Assembly (NCBI RefSeq): GCF_900111295.1
Contig: NZ_FOGT01000017.1
Span: 1 to 64,000, forward strand
From: Salipaludibacillus aurantiacus
GTDB lineage: Bacteria > Bacillota > Bacilli > Bacillales > Salisediminibacteriaceae
Length of the DNA stretch: 64,000 bases
Reading direction: 5' to 3'
Positions 33,742-43,272 of this stretch are shown piece by piece; within the stretch, counting starts at the first letter, position 1; every line of letters begins with the position of its first letter. Below the pieces are notes generated by a model that was not told where the DNA came from, ran no database searches, and saw only the letters and a program-made list of their open reading frames with translations. The position numbers were made by a program, and so were the translations under genes.

Positions 33742-35064
33742 TTATTTATTAAATTGAGGAAGGTACTCTTTATGTGCTTCAAGCATCTCGTCTAAAATCT
33801 GCCTGGCGATAATATCAGAAGGTACGAGAGGATTAATCGTCATAGCAAGCAGGGCAGTTTGGTAGTTTCCTGTGACCGCTGCTTCGGCCGCCACCCGTTC
33901 AAAGGATTTAATCTGCTGGACAAGTCCGCGTACAGGGACAGGCAGGTCACCCACTGCAACAGGTTTGGGGCCGCTTTTAGTAATCATACAATTGACTTCC
34001 ACTGCAGAGTCGTCCGGTATACTTGCTATAGCTCCCTTGTTAAGTGTATTAACAGGCTGAACATCGCCCCGATCGTTGTGAATCGACTCAATCAGGTTGC
34101 AGGCCGCGTCACTGTAATAGGCTCCTCCGCGTTTTTCGAGCTGTTCAGGTTTCTTGTTCAGATTCACATCCTTATAAAGCTCAAACAGTTCCCTCTCGAG
34201 TTTTTGTACCACTTCTGCCCGCGTTCCTTTTTCTTCAGCATCTTTTTTCTCTTCAGCGAGCATGTCCGCCGTTTTATAATAGTATCTGTGGTAAGGGCAA
34301 GGGAGCAGTTTTAAAGCTTTCAGGAAGTCCGGTTCCCAGCCTAAATCCACAATATTTTTCATAGTCATAGAAGACCCTTCGGAAGTTATTTTTTCAATGA
34401 CTTCTTCAGTGATGCATTCTCCGTCCAAGTAAATATCCAGTCCGAAAACCATATGATTCAGCCCCGCAAAATCGACGTGAACGCGTTCGGGTTTTACATC
34501 AAGGGCTTTAGCGACTCCCATTTTCATCCCCACAGGTACATTGCACAGGCCGACGACCTTTCTCCAGTTTGAATGACGGTAAATCGCTTCTGTAACCATA
34601 CCAGCGGGATTAGTAAAGTTGATCAGCCAGGCTTCCGGGCATAACCTCTCCATATCGGCTATAATATCCAGAATAACGGGGATTGTGCGAAGTCCTTTGA
34701 AAAGGCCGCCGGGACCGTTAGTTTCCTGTCCAATCACATCGTATTTTAATGGAATTTTTTCGTCTTTCGCACGGGCATCAAGTAACCCGACGCGAAACTG
34801 GGTCGTAACGTAGTCAGCATCTTTTAAAGCTTCCTCCCGGTCCAGAGTCAAATGAATTTCCATAGGGACCCCAGCTTCTTTTACCATGCGTTTCGCAAGG
34901 TTTCCTACAATATTTAATTTTTCCTTTCCAGCGGGAATATCAACGAGCCATAGTTCCCTGACTGGAAGGGTATCATACCGTTTAATAAATCCTTCAATCA
35001 GTTCAGGGGTGTAGCTCGATCCTCCGCCAATTGTGGCAATTTTTAACCCTTGCTTTTTTGTCAT
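33742..35064 (-). CDS. licH: GH4 6-phospho-beta-glucosidase (LicH/CelF type)
   Basis: 440-residue NAD+- and metal-dependent glycosidase of family GH4, splitting 6-phospho-beta-glucosides after PTS uptake. N-terminal Rossmann motif IATIGGGSSYTPELIEGF; VTTQFRVGLLDAR; QETNGPGGLFKGLRTIP; metal-site segment NFTNPAGMVTEAI and GLCNVPVGM (Cys and downstream His in FAGLNHM bind metal). Length equals LicH. ATG 35064 is 8 bases after AAGGAG. No PTS gene for beta-glucosides is nearby; a ROK kinase and RpiR regulator flank it. Confidence 0.9.
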   Translation of the reverse strand: MTKKQGLKIATIGGGSSYTPELIEGFIKRYDTLPVRELWLVDIPAGKEKLNIVGNLAKRMVKEAGVPMEIHLTLDREEALKDADYVTTQFRVGLLDARAKDEKIPLKYDVIGQETNGPGGLFKGLRTIPVILDIIADMERLCPEAWLINFTNPAGMVTEAIYRHSNWRKVVGLCNVPVGMKMGVAKALDVKPERVHVDFAGLNHMVFGLDIYLDGECITEEVIEKITSEGSSMTMKNIVDLGWEPDFLKALKLLPCPYHRYYYKTADMLAEEKKDAEEKGTRAEVVQKLERELFELYKDVNLNKKPEQLEKRGGAYYSDAACNLIESIHNDRGDVQPVNTLNKGAIASIPDDSAVEVNCMITKSGPKPVAVGDLPVPVRGLVQQIKSFERVAAEAAVTGNYQTALLAMTINPLVPSDIIARQILDEMLEAHKEYLPQFNK

Positions 35065-35194
35065 AAATAACACTCCTTATATTTTTCTTTTGGATTAATG
35101 ATTTTGTATAATAGGTGGGTAAAGAATTTTATAAAGATTTTTCAAAGCCGCCGATTACCTTGAACTTTTCCCTTTTTACTAAGAGGGGTGAGGC

Positions 35195-35247
35195 CCCGGC
35201 GATTTGCGGATTCCCATGGAAGTTAATCTGGGGTCGCCGGCATCCGC
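35195..35247. other. GC-rich inverted repeats upstream of the rpiR gene
   Basis: CCGGCGAT (35195-35202) can pair with GTCGCCGG (35233-35240), and GCGGAT (35206-35211) alternatively with ATCCGC (35242-35247). They lie between divergent licH and rpiR. They could be an operator or alternative RNA folds; no known riboswitch is recognised. Confidence 0.3.
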
Positions 35248-35329
35248 CTTAACCCATTTGTCCGGTGAGTACAGGACTCCCATTATCATTATCAACAGGA
35301 TTTAAAGCTTGTTAAAAAGGACGATGCCT

Positions 35330-36058
35330 ATGTTTACAGCTGAGCAGCTGTCACGTTTCTCAGAATTAGATTCCCGATTATATCAGTACATACTTTCTCA
35401 TGGTGAAAAAGTGATCTATATGCGAATAAGGGAACTTGCCGAAGCCACGCATGTGTCTCCTACTTCTATTTTGCGCTTTTGCAATAAACTTGATTGTGAA
35501 GGATACTCAGAATTCAAAACGAAACTTAAACTTTATCTTCAGGAGTCCGGTAAAGCTCCGCTTAACGAGTCGTATGAAACGATGAATGAATTTCTGGAGA
35601 GGACGTTGAAAACAGATTACCAGTCACAAATTAATGAGATTGCTGAAAAGGTAGCTGAGGCCGAGCATGTGGTGTTTCTTGGTACTGGAAGTTCGGGTAT
35701 TCTTGCAGAATATGGCGCACGCTATTTCTCAAGCCTGAATAAATTTTCTTCCGCTATAAATGATCCTTTCTTTCCAATTCACGGAAAACAAATTAAAGAC
35801 AGTATAGCGATCGTCCTCTCGGTTTCCGGTGAGACCCCGCATATTATTTCCCAGATGCATAATCTGAAAGAAGAGGGAGCGGCCATCGTAAGTATTACTA
35901 ATACCAAGACGTGTACCGCCGCCCAGATTGCCGATTATTCCTTAGCCTACTATATCAGCACAGAGTTTAACGATACGGCTAATATCACGACACAGCTTCC
36001 AGTGCTTTATTTAATTGAAACACTCGGTAAAGTCACTTTTGAGAAAGTGAAGGATTAA
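35330..36058 (+). CDS. RpiR/MurR-family transcriptional regulator
   Basis: 242 residues: N-terminal HTH_6 (about 1-75, VIYMRIRELAEATHVSPTSILRFCNKL) and C-terminal SIS sugar-phosphate domain (about 100-235, VVFLGTGSSGILAEYGARYF, IVLSVSGETPHIISQM). It likely senses a phosphosugar and controls the divergent GH4 gene and perhaps the convergent ROK kinase. ATG 35330 lies 9 bases after AAAGG; TTG 35309 and ATG 35324 are less well placed. Confidence 0.85.
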   Translation: MFTAEQLSRFSELDSRLYQYILSHGEKVIYMRIRELAEATHVSPTSILRFCNKLDCEGYSEFKTKLKLYLQESGKAPLNESYETMNEFLERTLKTDYQSQINEIAEKVAEAEHVVFLGTGSSGILAEYGARYFSSLNKFSSAINDPFFPIHGKQIKDSIAIVLSVSGETPHIISQMHNLKEEGAAIVSITNTKTCTAAQIADYSLAYYISTEFNDTANITTQLPVLYLIETLGKVTFEKVKD

Positions 36059-36061
36059 AGG

Positions 36062-36955
36062 TTATCCATTTCCGTATTTTTCAAGATGGAAGGCCAATGC
36101 ACCTATCATGCCCGCATTGTTCTTAAAAAGGCATGTGTCAATGTCGATATTAAAGAGCTGATCAATATATAAGAGCTGGTGTTTTACTTCTTTCAGGAAA
36201 GTCGGCCGGGAAGTGATTCCCCCTCCGATCAGCACTTTTTGCGGGTCTAAAACTGAGGCAACATTATATATGCCAATAGCTAAATTTTGATAAAAACTTG
36301 AGACGATCTGTTCGGCTGCAGGGTCTCCTGCATCATAAGACTGGAAAACCATTTCCCCTGTCACTTTACTGGCAGGAAGTGAATGGTAGTTTGCGTATTT
36401 TTTTCGGAGGCTGTACAACGAAGCAGCTTGGTGCAGGCTGCCTTTAAGAGGGGTGGTCATTTGGATTCCGTGAGTGATCATATATCCAAATTCTCCGCCG
36501 CGGAAGGCATTCCCCCTGTACAACTGATTGTTTAAAATAAGTGCCCCTCCAATCCCGGTGCCTACAGTTAAACAAATAAAGTCTGAAAGGTTCTGCCCAT
36601 TACCCAGCCATTTCTCGGCCAGGGCTACACAGTTAACATCGTTTTCTATAGAGACCGGTAAATTAAACTCTTCATTCAGAACGTTTGCCAAATTGAACTT
36701 GTCAAAGGCAACGATGGCGCCACCTTTTTCAATAAAACCTGATTCAGGATTTATAAATCCGGGCATGCTGATGGCGACACCGCAGATCTCCTGATAGTTA
36801 TCAGAAATGATTTCTTTAATGCCTGCCAGAATAGTTCCTCCGTCTGCTTTGGAAGGGAAACTATCTTTTTTAATAATCCCTCCTTTAGAAGTTAAAATTC
36901 CCCATTTAACATCTGTACCGCCTATATCAAGTGACAGATAGTGTTGTAATCTCAT
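36062..36955 (-). CDS. ROK-family sugar kinase
   Basis: 297-residue ROK kinase. ATP motif SLDIGGTDVKWGIL at the N terminus, VSIENDVNCVALAEKWLG (catalytic Asp in ENDVN) and LTVGTGIGGALILNNQLYRG. The Cys-rich zinc motif of glucokinase/NagC-type ROK proteins (CxCGxxGC) is missing, as in beta-glucoside kinase BglK. With the GH4 and RpiR genes this suggests beta-glucoside phosphorylation; substrate not provable here. Convergent with rpiR, 3 bases apart. Confidence 0.85.
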   Translation of the reverse strand: MRLQHYLSLDIGGTDVKWGILTSKGGIIKKDSFPSKADGGTILAGIKEIISDNYQEICGVAISMPGFINPESGFIEKGGAIVAFDKFNLANVLNEEFNLPVSIENDVNCVALAEKWLGNGQNLSDFICLTVGTGIGGALILNNQLYRGNAFRGGEFGYMITHGIQMTTPLKGSLHQAASLYSLRKKYANYHSLPASKVTGEMVFQSYDAGDPAAEQIVSSFYQNLAIGIYNVASVLDPQKVLIGGGITSRPTFLKEVKHQLLYIDQLFNIDIDTCLFKNNAGMIGALAFHLEKYGNG

Positions 36956-37080
36956 AGTGTCCCCCGCCTTAATTTATAATTTAAGTATTCCTTGTTATTG
37001 GTCTGCAGTAAATAGATTTTGTTTAATAAGGAATAAAGTCAGTTAAAAAGTAACGTGTTCCTTAAGAGGAACACAGTGTT

Positions 37081-38250
37081 TTATTGATTAGTTTTCAGGA
37101 AATTGACTGCGGATCTGAGCAGAATTTCTGTCCCCGCTGCCATCATCTCTTCGTCAATATCAAACTTAGGGTGGTGATGGCCGTATGTTTTGCCCGGATC
37201 CCCTATGCCAAGGAAGAAATAAGCGGCTGGAATTTCGTTGGAATAATAGGCAAAATCTTCACCGCCGAGGCTTTGCTGGGCCGGAACTATTTTTCCGGAT
37301 GGTAAAACGTCTTCAGCCTGCTTCCTTACAAAATTGATGAGTGAGTCATCGTTAATAAGCGGCGGTTCGCCGATGTCGTAATCGAAATCATATGACGCAC
37401 CGAAAGACGTGCAGACACCTTCCATGATCTGCTTTATATTCTTTTGAAATAGCTTTTGAACCTCAGGGTTGAAGTAGCGTACCGTTCCCGAGAAATATGC
37501 TTTATCTGGGATAATGTTATAAGCAGACCCCATTTTCAATTCTCCAATGCTCAATACGGCGGGATAATTAGGGGCGACTTGCCTGCTTACAATATGGTAT
37601 AACTGCTGAATGGCATGAGTGGAAACAAGGACAGGGTCGACAGTTAAATGCGGCATAGAGCCGTGTCCGCCCTTGCCCTGGACGGAGACTGAGAATCTGT
37701 CAGCACCTGCCATAACCGGTCCTCCCAGAAAACCTGTTTTTCCCTTGGGGAGCGGTTCCCACAGGTGGCAGCCCAGAATGGCAGATACCCCGTCCAAAAC
37801 TCCCGCTTTTATCAATTCTTCCGCTCCGCCAGGAACAGTTTCTTCTGCATGCTGAAATATAAATCTGACTGTTCCGTTGACCATTTTCGGATGACGAGAT
37901 AAATGTTTGGCCACCCCCAGCACAATAGCCATGTGGCCATCATGTCCGCAGGCATGCATAACACCCGGAATTTCAGATGCAAAAGGAAGTCCTGTTTCTT
38001 CCTCAACTTCCAGAGCATCCATATCAGCCCTGACTGCAATGACAGGTCCCGTACTGCTTCCTGTAAGATCAGCGACTACATCTTTGCCTGTATAAGAAAC
38101 CGGGCGAAGGTTCATTTGCTCTAATTGCTCTCTAATATATTGCCGGGTTTTAATTTCACGGTGGGATAATTCGGGGTATTTGTGCAGGTATCTCCGCTGC
38201 TTGATAATCCATTCTTTTAATTCAGAAGGTAATTCATAATTATTGGCCAC
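37081..38250 (-). CDS. M20-family amidohydrolase/deacetylase
   Basis: 389-residue metal-dependent amidohydrolase (M20D). Visible: VIAVRADMDALEVEEETGLPF, MHACGHDGHMA (metal Cys/His/Asp), FIFQHAEETVPGGAEELI, dimerisation domain about 175-290, SLGGEDFAYYS. Such enzymes deacylate N-acyl amino acids. The start is GTG 38250 after GAGGGATG. Because an NSS transporter, a PucR regulator and a DoeA-like hydrolase are close, it might deacetylate an acetylated diamino acid, but this is inference. Confidence 0.85.
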   Translation of the reverse strand: MANNYELPSELKEWIIKQRRYLHKYPELSHREIKTRQYIREQLEQMNLRPVSYTGKDVVADLTGSSTGPVIAVRADMDALEVEEETGLPFASEIPGVMHACGHDGHMAIVLGVAKHLSRHPKMVNGTVRFIFQHAEETVPGGAEELIKAGVLDGVSAILGCHLWEPLPKGKTGFLGGPVMAGADRFSVSVQGKGGHGSMPHLTVDPVLVSTHAIQQLYHIVSRQVAPNYPAVLSIGELKMGSAYNIIPDKAYFSGTVRYFNPEVQKLFQKNIKQIMEGVCTSFGASYDFDYDIGEPPLINDDSLINFVRKQAEDVLPSGKIVPAQQSLGGEDFAYYSNEIPAAYFFLGIGDPGKTYGHHHPKFDIDEEMMAAGTEILLRSAVNFLKTNQ

Positions 38251-38309
38251 AAAGCATCCCTCACTCTCACTAGCGTTACTTGTATCCTATCATAAAGAAG
38301 ATCAAGAAA

Positions 38310-38385
38310 GTGAGCGGCTGCCGAGTTGAATTTAGCTGAAGACAAGCCCCTGGGCAAGCTTCCACCTGGCGGCCTGAAATCACTA
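38310..38385. repeat. Dispersed repeat fragment (copy near 38.3 kb)
   Basis: Contains TGAAGACAAGCCCCTGGGCA (38337-38356), nearly identical to the segment at 58133-58155. A related piece is at about 29020-29095. Non-coding. Confidence 0.5.
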
Positions 38386-38424
38386 TCTTTATTCTTAGTT
38401 CCTCTTCTTTTGCTGCAAAAGCAA

Positions 38425-38463
38425 AAAGCCGAACAAATATCGTAAAAATATTTGTTCGGCTTT
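38425..38463 (-). terminator. Terminator of the second NSS transporter
   Basis: AAAGCCGAACAAATAT pairs perfectly with ATATTTGTTCGGCTTT (16 bp); on the minus strand followed by TTGCTTTT. Confidence 0.9.
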
Positions 38464-38504
38464 CTTTATGGTCACTATTCTTTTGTCTCTTCTGCTTTCC
38501 TTTA

Positions 38505-39854
38505 TTAAAATACCCCAATAGAACTTAAGAATATAATGAAAATCGCTACAGGCGCAATGAACCTTAAAATGATCACCCATCCGTTTCCTACAGCTGTGTC
38601 TCCGAAGTCGGAAGCTTCCAGAGCATCGGCTTTTTTCCAGCCCCACCCGACAAACAAGGCGATAAGCAAACCGCCTAAAGGCAGGAAGACATTTGAGGCG
38701 ATAAAATCCATAGAATCTAATATATCTCTGCCAAAGAAGGTTACCCCTGATAGTGCCCCCATTCCAAGTGAGGATGGAATTCCGATTAAGAAAATAATAA
38801 AACCGATAATTAAAGCTGCTTTCTGGCGGGACCAGCTGAACCTTCTCATAAAATATGCCACAGCCACTTCTAACAATGAAACCCCGGAAGAAACAGCAGC
38901 TGCACTGAGCAGGAAAAAGAACAGAAGGCCGAAAATCATGCCACCTCCAAGGCTGTCAAAAATTCCAGGAAGCGTAATGAAGACAAGTCCTGGACCTGAA
39001 TCCGGTTCAATCCCAAAAGCAAATACGGCAGGGAAGATCATCAGACCGGCAAGGATCGCAAATAACGTATCCAGGCCTGCCACACTGACCGCTGCTCCGG
39101 GCAGTTTATCTTTTTTAGATAAATAACTGCCGTACGTAATTAAAGCCCCCATTCCAAGACTTAATGAAAAGAAAGCTTGGCCTAAAGCCGCTAAATAAAC
39201 TTCAGGATTAGCGAGCTGGCTCCAGTCAGGAGTGAACAGAAAGTCCAGAGCCTCCTGGGCGCCCCCTAATGTTAAACTGTAACCGGCAAGCACAATCACT
39301 AAAATGGCCAGAAGAGGCATTAAAATTTTATTTGATTTTTCAATGCCTTTTTTGACCCCTACATAAACGATCCCTACGGTAATCCCCATGAAAATAAACT
39401 GCCAGAGTAAAGGCTCAAAATTACCTGTATGAAAAGCTACAAAATAGTCGGCAAAGCCCCCTTCTGCTCCAATGGCAGGTCCTCCGCTCAAATACTGCAC
39501 GAAGTAATGCAAGGACCATCCTGCTATAACGCCATAAAAAGACAGAATAATAAATGCTGAGGCAACGCCAAGAAAACCTGCAACAACCCAAGGCTTACCA
39601 GGGGTAATTTCCTGGAAAGAGCCGACGACATCACTTTGGGCTCTTCGTCCAATTGTGAATTCTGCCATTAAAATAGGAATTCCAATAGCTAAAATACATA
39701 AAATATAAATAAGTAAAAATGCAGCCCCTCCGCTTTCACCCGTCACATAAGCGAAGCGCCAAATGTTGCCGAGACCAACGGCTGATCCCATAGCTGCCAA
39801 AATAAATCCGAGCCTGGATCCCCATTGCTCCCGGCCATTGTTTAAGTCACTCAC
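38505..39854 (-). CDS. Sodium-dependent NSS-family transporter (second copy)
   Basis: 449-residue NSS symporter; TM1 LGFILAAMGSAVGLGNIWRFAYVTGESGG. About eleven to twelve hydrophobic segments. The best start is GTG 39854, 8 bases after AAGGAGG; the frame extends further upstream without a ribosome site. Divergent from the PucR regulator gene, so it may belong to that regulon and import its catabolic substrate. Clearly homologous to, but different from, the NSS gene at 13817-15163. Confidence 0.9.
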   Translation of the reverse strand: MSDLNNGREQWGSRLGFILAAMGSAVGLGNIWRFAYVTGESGGAAFLLIYILCILAIGIPILMAEFTIGRRAQSDVVGSFQEITPGKPWVVAGFLGVASAFIILSFYGVIAGWSLHYFVQYLSGGPAIGAEGGFADYFVAFHTGNFEPLLWQFIFMGITVGIVYVGVKKGIEKSNKILMPLLAILVIVLAGYSLTLGGAQEALDFLFTPDWSQLANPEVYLAALGQAFFSLSLGMGALITYGSYLSKKDKLPGAAVSVAGLDTLFAILAGLMIFPAVFAFGIEPDSGPGLVFITLPGIFDSLGGGMIFGLLFFFLLSAAAVSSGVSLLEVAVAYFMRRFSWSRQKAALIIGFIIFLIGIPSSLGMGALSGVTFFGRDILDSMDFIASNVFLPLGGLLIALFVGWGWKKADALEASDFGDTAVGNGWVIILRFIAPVAIFIIFLSSIGVF

Positions 39855-40111
39855 AACAATTTCCTCCTTTAAAACGTTGAAGTGTAAAAATAATTGCATT
39901 TCATACTATATCATAAAACTAATAAGATGTGTCAGTTAATTTTGATTTTTCGGTGAAATGTAAGAAGTGAATTATTACCATTTCAAAATAGTAAAGTTAA
40001 ATATTGTCACAGATGGACTTTCATGAGAAAATTTAATAAACAGAAAATTCAAATTACAAAAGGAAGTGCAAGGTTTAAGAAGGTATGGTGTAAGGAAACG
40101 GGGGTGTGTGA

Positions 40112-41794
40112 ATGGGACTGACTGCAGCGGATATTGTAGCGTTGCCGATTTTAAAATCGGCTCAAGTTAAAGCAGGCGGTGACCTTTTGGATAAGAAGCA
40201 GATTGAATGGATTTCAGTTATTGAAATGCCTGTTGAAAATTTTGTGAGAGAAAACGAATTTGTATTAACAACAGGACTTGGATGCCACGGAGATCCTCAG
40301 TTACTTGAACAGTTTGTAAAAGACGTCATTCAATCCGGAGCCTCCGCTTTAGGATTTGCTACTGGAAGATATGTGTTTGACATCCCTGATGACATTTTGA
40401 AAATAGCAGGGGACCACGATTTTATTATTATAGATATTCCATGGGAAGTCCGTTTTGGTGATATTATGCAAATGGTTTTGGAAGAAATAAACGAGGACAA
40501 AAAATCAGAACGCCAGAGGACAGAGGAAATCAGGCAGGAACTGATTAATGATGTCCTTCAGAACAAGGGCCTGCAGGAGATAGCAGAAGCACTTTACAAA
40601 CATATTCGCATACCTGTCGTTATTACTGATTATACAAGGCTGATCCGGGCTTCCAAAAATGTGGGGAATAACATTCTCCTTAAATTCAAAAACAATGAAA
40701 AAAAGACGGCAGCACCTGAAGAGTCTTCAAATGTCACCTACATGGAACACCCCTTGTACCCTCATATAGAAGAGTACGAGGTAGGAGGGGAAAAGTGGTA
40801 TCAGATTTTAATAGCAACTAACCACAGGAAGCAAGGTTTTCTTTGGTTTAAGCTCGAAAAAGAAGAAAGTCTGACATGGTTTGTTATGAATGTGCTGGAA
40901 CATGCGCTTACCGCATGCGCTCTCTATTTTTTAAAAGAGAATGCCATTGAAATGACTGAAATTAAATTGAAGGATAATTTTATATTACAGCTTGCAAAAC
41001 AGCAGCATGCTGACCAGCAGCATTTGAATTCTAAGGCAGAGCTTCTCGGTTATGATTTAAGTTTAACTTATATTTGTATTGCCGGTGAAATCAGGCTTAA
41101 AGAGGAAACATCTTTAGTCCCGAAGCTTAAAAAGGATAATCCCCCGACCTCATCTTTACAAAGCCTCAATTACTATATCCAGAAAGAAATTACAAATGCA
41201 GGTAAATTAATCGGGCGAAAAACAATGGCAACTTTTGATGAAGGGGAAGTTATAGTCTATTTAGAAACGGATCATCATTTACACACCGAGACGGCTAACC
41301 AGTTTCTGGATACGATCGAACGGAGGCTGAATGAACTGTTGACAGAAGTCGAGTTAACGTGGGGGATAGCGGCTTCTAAGAATGCTAATGGCGGGTTTTA
41401 TGAAAGTTATCAGGAAGCTAAAACAGCTTTAGAAATAGGCAAACAGCAGGCTGGAACGGGCGAAAGGACGTTTTTCAAAGACACGCGCATAAACAGAATG
41501 CTCATGGCCATCTCTGGTGAAGAGGCCATTAGAAATATTGTGAAAGATACGATTCAGCCGTTAATTGATTATGACCGGAAACGGCAGACCGATCTCATCC
41601 ACACCTTCATGACCTATAATAAATATAAAGGTAATGTCAGCCAGACAGCCAGAGCCTTAAATCTGCACCGGCAGTCTCTTCTCTATCGCCTGAGAAATAT
41701 CGAATCATTAACACAACTCTCGCTGGTTAATTCAGATGATATTTTCTTACTTGAGCTAAGTATCAGGCTGTGGACTCTAAGAAAAATAGAATAA
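40112..41794 (+). CDS. PucR-family transcriptional regulator
   Basis: 560 residues. N-terminal PucR domain (about 1-130, LPILKSAQVKAGG, FVLTTGLGCHGDPQ, IDIPWEVRFGDIM), a central GAF/GGDEF-like CdaR segment and a C-terminal PucR-type HTH (about 495-555, TFMTYNKYKGNVSQTARALNLHRQSLLYRLRNIE). Such regulators activate purine or amino-compound catabolism. It is followed by a terminator and then by the DoeA-like operon on the same strand, and is divergent from an NSS transporter. Confidence 0.88.
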   Translation: MGLTAADIVALPILKSAQVKAGGDLLDKKQIEWISVIEMPVENFVRENEFVLTTGLGCHGDPQLLEQFVKDVIQSGASALGFATGRYVFDIPDDILKIAGDHDFIIIDIPWEVRFGDIMQMVLEEINEDKKSERQRTEEIRQELINDVLQNKGLQEIAEALYKHIRIPVVITDYTRLIRASKNVGNNILLKFKNNEKKTAAPEESSNVTYMEHPLYPHIEEYEVGGEKWYQILIATNHRKQGFLWFKLEKEESLTWFVMNVLEHALTACALYFLKENAIEMTEIKLKDNFILQLAKQQHADQQHLNSKAELLGYDLSLTYICIAGEIRLKEETSLVPKLKKDNPPTSSLQSLNYYIQKEITNAGKLIGRKTMATFDEGEVIVYLETDHHLHTETANQFLDTIERRLNELLTEVELTWGIAASKNANGGFYESYQEAKTALEIGKQQAGTGERTFFKDTRINRMLMAISGEEAIRNIVKDTIQPLIDYDRKRQTDLIHTFMTYNKYKGNVSQTARALNLHRQSLLYRLRNIESLTQLSLVNSDDIFLLELSIRLWTLRKIE

Positions 41795-41804
41795 TATCCC
41801 CCGT

Positions 41805-41835
41805 GCCCGTTCATTCCTGGAATGAACGGGCTTTT
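41805..41835 (+). terminator. Terminator of the pucR-like gene
   Basis: GCCCGTTCATT pairs with AATGAACGGGC, then TTTT. Confidence 0.9.
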
Positions 41836-41967
41836 CACTATGCGAATGTGTATAAAAAAAGTCAAAAATATTTCATACACTTTGCACATTACATCTCTCA
41901 CCTTTTTTTAATACATTAACAATAAGAAATATCTAAAAATTCTGTTAATAAAAGAGAGGTGTTAAAC

Positions 41968-43176
41968 ATGCTGCCGTTTGATTTTCTGGAATATCAAGAT
42001 CGCCTGAAAAAAACAAAAAAGAAAATGGAAGAAAGAGGCATTGAAGTGCTTCTCGTTACTGATCCGGCTAATATGAATTACTTAACAGGGTATGATGCCT
42101 GGTCATTTTATGTCCATCAGATGGTGGCCATTGCCATTGATGAACCGCAGCCTATATGGTTAGGCCGTTATCAGGACGCGAATGGGGCAAAAGTGAAAAC
42201 GTGGATATACGATGAAAATGTTATTGGTTACCCGGACTACTACGTCCATTCAGATAAATATCATCCAATGGATTACATGGCGGAAATTCTTACGCAAATC
42301 GGCCAGGGGAACAGAAACATCGGTGTGGAAATGGACCATTATTATTTTTCAGCCAAGGCGTTTGAACGGTTAAAGAAGGGTTTGCCTAATGCTGTATTTA
42401 AAGATGGAGGCTTGCTTGTCAATGAAGTAAGGCTGATTAAATCAGACCAGGAAATCGGGTACATGAAAAAGGCAGCAATACTGGCCGAAAGGGCGATGCA
42501 CCACGGAATTGAAAGTATTCGTGCCGGAGTCAGAGAAAGTGAGACAGCGGCTAAAATTTCTTATTATATGATTTCAGGAACGGAAGAGTTTGGCGGTGAG
42601 TACGCTTCTATCGTCCCGCTGCTGCCTTCCGGAAAAAATACAGGCATTCCTCATTTAACGTGGAGTGACAGAAAATTTGAAGACGGTGATTCAGTTATTG
42701 TAGAACTGGCCGGCTGTTACCAGCGCTATCATGTGCCGCTGGCAAGAACAGTCAATATTGGGGCTCCGTCGCCTCACCTTGAAAAACTCGCGCCAGTCGT
42801 CACAGAAGGCATTAACAACGTCCTTGAGAAGGCTAAACCAGGTGTGACCTGCGGCGAAATAGAGGAAGTCTGGCGTAAGAGTATCGGGCGCTACGGTCTC
42901 GAAAAAGAAGCACGACTGGGATATTCCGTAGGTCTTGGGTATCCGCCTGACTGGGGCGAGCATACGGCAAGCTTGAGGCGCGGTGATAACACAGTGCTTC
43001 AGCCTAATATGACTTTTCATCTCATTCCGGCTTTATGGTTTGATAAATACGGTATTGAAATCAGCGAAACATTCAGGGTAACTGAGAAAGGGTCAGAAAC
43101 GCTCACAAACTATCCAAGAGACCTGATTATTAAGCACCCTTTTATATTTAATCAGCATGAAGGCGAAATTTCGTAA
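41968..43176 (+). CDS. doeA: M24-fold hydrolase, probable ectoine hydrolase (DoeA-like)
   Basis: 402-residue creatinase/aminopeptidase-P-fold protein. It shares with DoeA/EutD the segments VTDPANMNYLTGYDAWSFYVHQ, GRYQDANGA, GYPDYYV, HPMDYMAEIL, GVEMDHYYFSAKAF, LLPSGKNTGIPHLTW, and GYSVGLGYPPDWGEHTASLR. Usual M24 metal ligands are absent (VELAGCYQRYHVPLARTV replaces DxGxxxxGYxSDxTRT), as expected for metal-independent hydrolases such as DoeA, which opens the ectoine ring. ATG 41968 is chosen; GTG 41959 is in frame. First gene of a four-gene operon. Confidence 0.75.
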   Translation: MLPFDFLEYQDRLKKTKKKMEERGIEVLLVTDPANMNYLTGYDAWSFYVHQMVAIAIDEPQPIWLGRYQDANGAKVKTWIYDENVIGYPDYYVHSDKYHPMDYMAEILTQIGQGNRNIGVEMDHYYFSAKAFERLKKGLPNAVFKDGGLLVNEVRLIKSDQEIGYMKKAAILAERAMHHGIESIRAGVRESETAAKISYYMISGTEEFGGEYASIVPLLPSGKNTGIPHLTWSDRKFEDGDSVIVELAGCYQRYHVPLARTVNIGAPSPHLEKLAPVVTEGINNVLEKAKPGVTCGEIEEVWRKSIGRYGLEKEARLGYSVGLGYPPDWGEHTASLRRGDNTVLQPNMTFHLIPALWFDKYGIEISETFRVTEKGSETLTNYPRDLIIKHPFIFNQHEGEIS

Positions 43177-43272
43177 ATACAAGTGATTAGTAACGCCTGG
43201 CAGCCAGGATTGAAGAAACGAATAAGGCAGTTTACAGCTGCCTTTAAATATTTATTCAGAGGAGGAATGGAC

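Noticed and set aside
33486-33782. Minus-strand ORF containing heptapeptide repeats as a real protein
   Set aside because: Starts inside the 3' end of licH, runs across the licH terminator and lacks a ribosome site; better explained as a 21-bp tandem repeat.
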